Origin: Symmachiella dynata
Lineage (GTDB): Bacteria > Planctomycetota > Planctomycetia > Planctomycetales > Planctomycetaceae
Direction of reading: 5' to 3'
Assembly: GCF_007747995.1 (NCBI RefSeq)
Contig: NZ_CP036276.1
Span: 3,835,001-3,899,000 of the forward strand
DNA length: 64,000 nt
Shown: one piece after another, positions 59,206-64,000 of the stretch
Position numbering within the stretch: the stretch's first letter is position 1
How the letters are laid out: the number at the start of each line of letters is the position of its first letter
Position numbers and translations under genes: made by a program
The notes under the pieces: model-generated
What the model saw: the letters and a program-made list of their open reading frames with translations, nothing else
The model's database searches: none
What the model was told of the DNA's origin: nothing

Positions 59206-59541
59206 ATGAAACGAACATTTTGTGCCTTGTCGATGCTGCTGTTAGCTGGCTGTGGCGACCAAAGCGAGCAACCTTTGATCCAGGGGCCGATACGTTTTCT
59301 TGAAGTTAAGACCGGAGAAAACAGACGTGAGGGTGGCGGTTGTTTTACAGATGCCAGATACGGGAGGTTGTACCGGGATTACTTGCTGGTAACTCGTAAC
59401 CCCAGCACGGAAGACGAGTACACGGAAGTGATTCCTGCGAATCGTATCTGGAAAGTAGAATTCAATAAAAAAAGTGGGGTTAAGCCCACTCCCCCTGCGT
59501 CACAAACATCCACAGTCCCCTCCGCCGATTCCACTCATTGA
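59206..59541 (+). CDS. Small lipoprotein of unknown function
   Basis: A 111-residue protein with a lipoprotein signal (MKRTFCALSMLLLAGC, lipobox LAGC). A short beta-type region follows (IRFLEVKTGENRREGGGCF, YRDYLLVTRNP, ANRIWKVEF), then a Ser/Pro/Thr-rich tail. The basic-hydrophobic start and GAGG upstream support the ATG at 59206. I do not recognise the family. 59025-59205, after pnkp, shows no gene and no clear terminator. Confidence 0.75.
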   Translation: MKRTFCALSMLLLAGCGDQSEQPLIQGPIRFLEVKTGENRREGGGCFTDARYGRLYRDYLLVTRNPSTEDEYTEVIPANRIWKVEFNKKSGVKPTPPASQTSTVPSADSTH

Positions 59542-59986
59542 CCAGCATCCCCCTGACTGGCATTATTTATTTCGTTAGGGTTGCTTGCACTCCGCTGCTG
59601 GACGGGGGCAACGCCAGTTGCAATGCCGGTTTGCGGCATCATGATTCGCTCTGGCCGGTGATATTGCATCATCGCCAGCACGGCGTAGGGGGGAATTGTA
59701 GTGTCCTTCCAGTATTCACTGGGCAGCAGCACTCAAGTCGCGGAGCGGTCGGCCTTGGTGATGATCCAGAATTCCACGTCATCTTTGAGGTGATAGGTGG
59801 AGAAGATGCGACCGCCGTCGCTCAGGGCGTCTTCGTTGGTTTGCTTGTCCTCATCGCACAGATCGCCCCAATCCCCTGAGACGTGGCGATGAATGAACTC
59901 TGTGGGCGTTTGACCAGTCTTTTTAAAGGCATCCAATGCACCGGGGTGTCAACGATTTGTCCGAGAGGGAATTTGGAATTGGTCAT
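59535..59986 (-). pseudogene. Inactivated small protein gene (frameshift plus stop)
   Basis: A well-placed start (AAAGGAG six bases before ATG 59986) gives MTNSKFPLGQIVDTP. Loss of about one base near 59940 then shifts the frame to GALDAFKKTGQTPTEFIHRHVSG and DWGDLCDEDKQTNEDALSDGG, ending FWIITKADRSAT. A TGA at 59733-59735 interrupts before VLLPSEYWKDTTIPPY in the same frame. The pattern LGQIVxTPGAL..GDWGDL..LLPSEY matches a small planctomycete protein family that, as I recall, databases often label a restriction subunit, probably wrongly. Two lesions show it is dead. Confidence 0.75.
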
Positions 59987-60401
59987 CAGCGTCTCCTTTT
60001 GTTTGAATTGATTGACGCTGGTGTAGGTGGTGTCCCCTGGTTGATGGGAATGGAAACTAGGTGGAGATTCTGTCCGCAGCCCAGTGACCGGGAAGAGGGA
60101 CAGGGATTGCGGGTGCTTGTAGAAACAGAAAATGATTGAGCGTCATCGGGAGCGGGTGGAGCGGGCTAAGCGAAGGCACCGGGGACTTTGAGCCAGTCGA
60201 CCGACAAATAGGACTGCCTATGATGGCCTTTACGCTCCAAGTCGGTGTTGGAAAAATGGGCGGGACTGGTCGGGTTGTGCTTGTTTTGCGGGTTATGATG
60301 TGGCAGGATGGGACTTACGTGACTGTGTTGAATCGGTAACACTAACTATCCACACCGTAAGAACCACTCGTTCAACCCTCTGCTTTTGCCAGGAAAATGG
60401 A
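59987..60401. other. Gap without a recognisable gene
   Basis: No frame has coding character. It contains the upstream regions of the inactivated minus-strand gene and of the PEP-CTERM relic. No operator or RNA element was recognised. Confidence 0.4.
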
Positions 60402-61062
60402 ATGAAAATCGTCGCTGTGCTGACCGCTACCATTGCTCTTTACGCTTCTCATGCCCAGGCAGCGATGATTTACCAAAACGATTTCGAGGGAACTGTTGGA
60501 AGTGAGTGGTCCAACACATCCACATCGGTAACCCCCATCGGTGGTCGGACCTTTCTCGGAGAGTTCACCACTGAAACAGTATCGCTGTCGCTAACGGGAC
60601 TTGCTCCACACACGGTAACAACGATTGAATTTGATCTTTTCATTCTGAAGTCCTGGGACGGAAGTCAAGTCAATCATACTGGAGGGAACCAAGGTGTTGT
60701 TGGTCCCGATTCATTTCAATTTGGAGTGGACGGTGTGACCCTGTTAGATGAAACATTTCAGAATCCATTCTACACTTTCACGCAATCTTATCCTGACGGT
60801 GGAAGCAATCCACCACTCACTGGAGCCGAAGAACATAACACCCTTGGTTACTATGGAACTGGAACAAACCAAAGGTTAGAGGGAGATTCGGTCTACCATT
60901 TGGAATTCACAATCTTTCACTCGGCGAACGACATTAAACTCGACTTCTCGGCGTTTTTGCAGGATGAGGCAAACAATGGCGATGACCCGAGTCCTGCTCG
61001 GCATCGGCGGCTTGGCCCTGGTCGGATACGGCTGGCGACGTAAACGGCAACAAGCTGCGTGA
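60402..61062 (+). pseudogene. PEP-CTERM-type exported protein, frameshifted near the C-terminus
   Basis: The ATG at 60402 (AGGAAA upstream) opens a signal peptide (MKIVAVLTATIALYASHAQA) and a beta-sandwich domain with GLAPHTVTTIEFDLFILKSW and a YHLEFTIFHS strand. In its own frame it ends at 61043 with an Arg-rich nonsense tail. From 60976 the +1 frame reads TRVLLGIGGLALVGYGWRRK and ends RQQAA at 61062: the hydrophobic helix and basic end of a PEP-CTERM sorting signal. The PEP motif itself is missing, so a deletion of unknown length joins the two parts. The product cannot be sorted normally. Confidence 0.75.
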
Positions 61063-61084
61063 CGATCAACCTCCAAACAATTTC

Positions 61085-61118
61085 AAACCGTTGGCGTGTA
61101 AGCGTCGGCGGTTTTTTT
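61085..61118 (+). terminator. Rho-independent terminator after the PEP-CTERM gene
   Basis: AAACCGTTGGCG (61085-61096) pairs, with three G-T wobbles, to CGTCGGCGGTTT (61103-61114) around a 6-base loop. The T-run covers 61112-61118. It lies 22 bases past the ancestral stop at 61062. Confidence 0.75.
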
Positions 61119-61149
61119 GTTGGTGTGTTTGAATTGCATTGCGATGTCC

Positions 61150-61327
61150 TCACTCCCCCGTCTCTTCCCGATAACGTGAAAGGCAACGGTAAAAACTCGC
61201 TCGGCTCTTCCCTGTTTTCTGACGCCAGTACGTCTGTTGTTCGTTCACGTCATCTGGATGTTTCGCCATCGCCTCCCGCAAACAACGAACGTCATGAGCC
61301 TTGGTGCCCTGGCATGCTCTCCAAAAA
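61150..61327 (-). pseudogene. Possible gene remnant truncated by an IS end
   Basis: The minus-strand frame ending at 61150 reads TKAHDVRCLREAMAKHPDD, then VNEQQTYWRQKTGKSRASFY and RCLSRYREETGE. It looks like a helical, possibly helix-turn-helix, protein end. The upstream part is replaced at 61328 by an IS3-type end. Family not recognised; it could be chance. Confidence 0.35.
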
Positions 61328-61478
61328 CTGATCCAGATGTTATGAGAATCTAATAGCCCGATGTTGGGCAAGGAGATTCTCTGATGAAGAAGACACGGCG
61401 GCGGCATTCGCCGGAGCAGATTGTTAAGAAGTTGCGTGATGCGGAAGTCATGCTCAGCAGTGGGAAGAGCATGGTAGA
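61328..61478 (+). mobile_element. Left end of an IS3-type element
   Basis: It starts TGATCCAGATGTTATGAGAA and continues through AAGGAGATTCTCTG to an OrfA start (MKKTRRRHSPEQIVKKL, then RDAEVMLSSGKSM). The homology stops abruptly at about 61478. It is the same OrfA family as the fragment at 14862-15173 but keeps the opposite portion. Confidence 0.75.
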
Positions 61479-61698
61479 GGTAGACGGCAAAGCCTATGAC
61501 CTAATAAACGGAACCACGATTCTATTTAAAAATCGAGATGGCAAAGTCGAGGTTAAACAAATCACTAGCTTGCCGAGTAGTTTCAGTTTTGATCAAGCAT
61601 CGCTAATAAAATACGCTCACGAAAAACAAGAAGTTGTCGATTTCTACAGCGACGAGCAACCATCTGAGGGTCAGTTGAACGAGACCCCAAAGGATTAG
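61384..61698 (+). CDS. Chimeric ORF: IS3 OrfA start fused to an unrelated protein
   Basis: A 104-residue open frame. Residues 1-33 are the N-terminus of an IS3 OrfA. Residues from about 34 (DGKAYDLINGTTILFKNRDG, KVEVKQITSLPSSFSF) are unrelated, a beta-rich segment with an acidic tail like that of a small secreted or lipoprotein. The IS supplies start codon and GGAG, so a hybrid could be made. More probably it marks an insertion-deletion that removed the target gene's own 5' end. Confidence 0.5.
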   Translation: MKKTRRRHSPEQIVKKLRDAEVMLSSGKSMVEVDGKAYDLINGTTILFKNRDGKVEVKQITSLPSSFSFDQASLIKYAHEKQEVVDFYSDEQPSEGQLNETPKD

Positions 61699-61950
61699 GC
61701 AACCCGTTGCATCCCAAACGCCTCTCCAGGCGGCCTGACATGCTAATCAATCGATTCTAAGGGGCGTTGGGAGTCCCCAGTAATTTGTCATCAGTTTCGT
61801 ATCACCGCCACCACAATTCTCTTCGTCTGCAATTTTTCCAATGGTGAAAAAGCAGCACGATGAAAATAGGATATTTGATCGCTAACTACGTCTAGTTCCG
61901 CGAGTCTTCCTTGGATAGAATACGGCAGGATAACTTGTCTTTAGGACGAG

Positions 61951-62427
61951 TTGCTGGCCAAAGCCTTTCTGAATCAACGACGATGTGAGTTAGTCCATGA
62001 TCTGGCAATGGATCTTCATCTTGGGTGGTGCGTCGGTTCTCTTTTTTTGATCACAGCCGCCGAGAGAGCACGTTTACGCAAATTGCTTGATCGACCGTGT
62101 GCCGGTATCCATTGGCATCGCCGGTTTCCAACAGTCAAGCATGACGACATCCGTGAATTTCTCGCCTTATTCACTGAGGCGTTTGCCTTCGATTCCATTC
62201 ATCGAAGCAAGTTCTCCCCCGACGATCAGCCCATGGCGTTGTATGAGGCTCGGTACATCCCACATCTGTCGATGGACGACCATTTTGAGTTCGAGTCTCT
62301 CGATGAAGTGCTGGATTCCCGTTATGGGATCGATTTGTCATCCGTGTGGCACCAAGACATAACCCTAGGCGAACTCTTTGCCCTGACGCAACTTACAAGT
62401 ACGCCCCGAGCCACCAAACTCTCTTAG
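61951..62427 (+). CDS. Hypothetical protein
   Basis: A frame of 158 codons. Residues from about 30 on (AERARLRKLLDRP, HDDIREFLALFTEAF, LYEARYIPHLSMDDHF, GELFALTQLT) look like a real soluble alpha/beta protein. The start is unsure: the leading TTG has no ribosome site and an ATG at 62008 is possible. I do not recognise the family. The gap 61699-61950 before it shows nothing. It may be the 3' part of a longer gene that lost its beginning. Confidence 0.5.
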   Translation: MLAKAFLNQRRCELVHDLAMDLHLGWCVGSLFLITAAERARLRKLLDRPCAGIHWHRRFPTVKHDDIREFLALFTEAFAFDSIHRSKFSPDDQPMALYEARYIPHLSMDDHFEFESLDEVLDSRYGIDLSSVWHQDITLGELFALTQLTSTPRATKLS

Positions 62428-62460
62428 GGACGCTCATTTGTGCCAATGCCTTGGCTGGCG

Positions 62461-63015
62461 TTATTCCGCTGGTGGTGTCCATATGATGCGGCAATCAGGT
62501 AGAGCTTTTTGGAGTTTATCGATTCCGGCTTGAGTGACTCGAGTGTTGTCGAGGTCCAGAACTTCAAGGTTGGTCAATCCTTGGAGATGTTCAAGGCCAG
62601 CATCACTGACTTGGGTGTTTGAAAGTCTAAGATCATAAAGGTTGGTAAGCTCTCGGAAATGTTCCAACTCCACATCGCTGACATGAGTGGTTCCGAGCGA
62701 AAGTACGTATAGTTTGGTCAATCCTTGAAGATGCTTTAAGCCGGCATCACTGACTTGGGTGCCAGCTAAATCAACTGTAAGGACTCGCTCGAACGCTCCC
62801 AAATACTCATCATCCACTGCATCAGGAATCCAGAAAGGACGAATGATTTGTGATTGCGTCTCTCCGCCAAGCATTCTAACCTCAGCAATGACTGTTTGAT
62901 TGCGATGATACGGCAACCAGACCATCAACGCCCCACCGCTAATCAGCAACACCACGGCGATGAGCACCAGCGTGCCCGTGCGTGGTAGGCGGCTTTTGGG
63001 GGCAGAGTCAGTCAT
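62461..63015 (-). CDS. Membrane-anchored leucine-rich-repeat protein (paralogue 2)
   Basis: A 184-residue protein with a cytoplasmic start SRLPRTGTL, one membrane helix (about residues 15-34), then about four LRR units of 24 residues with the pattern LxxTxVSDAGLxHLxxLTxL, ending CRIIWTPPAE. The repeat domain would face the periplasm and bind a protein partner. It follows its paralogue by 32 bases on the same strand, so the two form one transcript. The middle repeat has VELEHF instead of AGLEHL. Confidence 0.85.
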   Translation of the reverse strand: MTDSAPKSRLPRTGTLVLIAVVLLISGGALMVWLPYHRNQTVIAEVRMLGGETQSQIIRPFWIPDAVDDEYLGAFERVLTVDLAGTQVSDAGLKHLQGLTKLYVLSLGTTHVSDVELEHFRELTNLYDLRLSNTQVSDAGLEHLQGLTNLEVLDLDNTRVTQAGIDKLQKALPDCRIIWTPPAE

Positions 63016-63047
63016 GATGTACGCTCATTTGTGTCAGTGGTTCGACG

Positions 63048-63686
63048 TTATTCGGATGATGGTGTCCACTCGATTTTGCAATCGGGTAAGGATTGTCGGA
63101 GTTTCTCGATTCCTGCTTGCGTTACTTGGGTGTCCCCTAGCGACAGATTTTTTAGGTGGGTCAACCCACGAAGATGCTCAAGCCCGGCATCACTGACTCG
63201 TGTGTTTGTGAGTCCCAGGGTCTTAAGGTTGGCAAGCCCTTGAAGGCTTTCAAGTCCTACATTGCTGACTTGAGTGCCGTTGAGAGATAGACCTCGAAGG
63301 TTGGAAAGCCCTCGAAGATACACAAGTCCCGCATCACTGACGTGGGTGTTGGTGAGTGACAGGATTTCGAGATCGGCAAGCCCTTCGAGATGCTCAAACT
63401 CTGCAGGACTGATTTGGGCACCGGTTAATCTAATTTGAGTAACTCTTCCGAATACACTCAAATATTCATCATCTACTGAATCCGGCATCCAACTGGGGGG
63501 AAAAACCTCGGTCACAACATCACCACCCAACCGCTCAATCACCGAGGTCGCCCGCTGCCCACGATGATATTTCCTATACGGTTGCCACACCATCAACACT
63601 CCATCGCCAATCAGCAACACCACGGCGATGAGCAATAGCGTGCTCGTGCGTGGCAGGCGGCTTTGGGGCGATTGTGATTCGGTCAT
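63048..63686 (-). CDS. Membrane-anchored leucine-rich-repeat protein (paralogue 1)
   Basis: A 212-residue protein with the same plan as the next gene: SRLPRTSTLLLIAVVLL anchor, a spacer with PPSWMPDSVDDEYLSVF, about five LRR units (THVSDAGLVYLRGLSNLRGL and similar), and the end CKIEWTPSSE. It has one more repeat than its partner. The spacer and anchor are alike enough to show recent tandem duplication. Similar LRR units form the C-terminus of the giant kinase at 21178-26649. Confidence 0.87.
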   Translation of the reverse strand: MTESQSPQSRLPRTSTLLLIAVVLLIGDGVLMVWQPYRKYHRGQRATSVIERLGGDVVTEVFPPSWMPDSVDDEYLSVFGRVTQIRLTGAQISPAEFEHLEGLADLEILSLTNTHVSDAGLVYLRGLSNLRGLSLNGTQVSNVGLESLQGLANLKTLGLTNTRVSDAGLEHLRGLTHLKNLSLGDTQVTQAGIEKLRQSLPDCKIEWTPSSE

Positions 63687-63769
63687 GGCGAACGATCCTT
63701 TCCGCTCGGATTGTATCAGGGTCCAATCTAGGAGGGCAGAGGAATTGCGTGAGCAATACTTTTGCGGAG

Positions 63770-64000
63770 ATAATGATCTGCAACGTTATTCGCCAAGAAG
63801 ATCAAAGCCGGTCCTCTGGACACCGTGCCGCTGGATGAGAATCCGTATGCCGACTGGTCAGCCCACCTGTTCACGGTGGATCGCACCCAATACATCATTC
63901 TGTCAAACACGAAGTCGCTTTGTTCGTGCGTGATATTCGGTAAAGGAATCCCTGATCGGCTATCGCCCAAAGAACCCCCGTTCGATTCTGAACTGGCTTA
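63770..64000 (+). pseudogene. Partial, probably broken gene at the window edge (DUF6933-like)
   Basis: From 63789 a frame reads FAKKIKAGPLDTVPLDENPY, ADWSAHLFTVDRTQYIILS and CVIFGKGIPDRLS. This resembles small planctomycete proteins I associate, with low certainty, with DUF6933. A plausible start at 63773 (ATGATCTGCAACGTT) is in another frame, so a one-base indel near 63788 is likely. After KGIPDRL the sequence looks unlike the family, suggesting further damage. It continues beyond the window. Confidence 0.45.

Noticed and set aside
1-64000. CRISPR arrays, rRNA or tRNA genes
   Set aside because: No regularly spaced direct repeats and no recognisable T-loop/acceptor or rRNA sequence were found by eye; a covariance search would settle it.

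Overview
This is very probably a chromosomal segment of a planctomycete (Planctomycetota). The indicators are a DUF1559 protein with a prepilin-like N-terminus, an exported RTX protein carrying the LEDRRVM variant of the LEPR-type tag, two very large Ser/Thr kinases with planctomycete-style fusions, a kinase/ECF-sigma pair, a DUF4838 enzyme, a PEP-CTERM relic and tandem LRR proteins. I see no rRNA, tRNA, CRISPR array, origin or intact prophage.

Layout. 1-1320: end of a probable DUF5682/VWA gene pair. 1786-11303: envelope transport block, with MscS channel, K+ channel and outer-membrane efflux factor on the minus strand, divergent from an AaeXAB-like set (DUF1656, HlyD, FUSC) and a cation/H+ antiporter. 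11388-15173: decayed transposon relics around one secreted protein. 15312-19979: P-type cation ATPase and two universal stress proteins. 21178-26649: an 1823-residue kinase with DUF1080 and LRR domains. 27318-32947: DUF4838 protein, lipoprotein, DUF1559 protein and a TetR regulator with two operator-like sites. 33820-36778: GH-A-clan-like glycosidase and RTX protein. 36968-46114: kinase/ECF-sigma pair and an RND efflux operon. 46478-47410: remains of a possible nuclease toxin/immunity pair.

48214-59024 is the centrepiece, a large divergent RNA-repair island. Leftward lie a SEC-C micro-protein, a P-loop kinase, a Thg1-like polymerase, an RNA ligase and an HD/polynucleotide kinase. Rightward lie Hen1 3'-terminal 2'-O-methyltransferase, a RlaP-like nucleotidyltransferase, a four-helix-bundle protein, a second RlaP-like protein, a possibly SUKH-like protein and the three-domain Pnkp. 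Together they could heal, extend, seal and methyl-mark broken RNA. The component families are known. The combined content, an in-frame palindrome inside pnkp, a split palindrome around the four-helix-bundle gene and a terminator with a possible leader peptide in front of the leftward genes are the parts that deserve attention.

59206-64000 is a decaying tail: a lipoprotein, an inactivated small gene, a frameshifted PEP-CTERM protein, an IS3-type end fused to another reading frame, two LRR proteins and a broken gene at the edge.

At least ten degenerate copies of one transposon family, sharing a conserved outer end and often the last codons of a DDE transposase, are scattered between genes. A second repeat of about 125 bp with a palindromic core occurs three times, each time beside one of them. 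Everything here is read by eye; family names come from motif recognition, not from searches.
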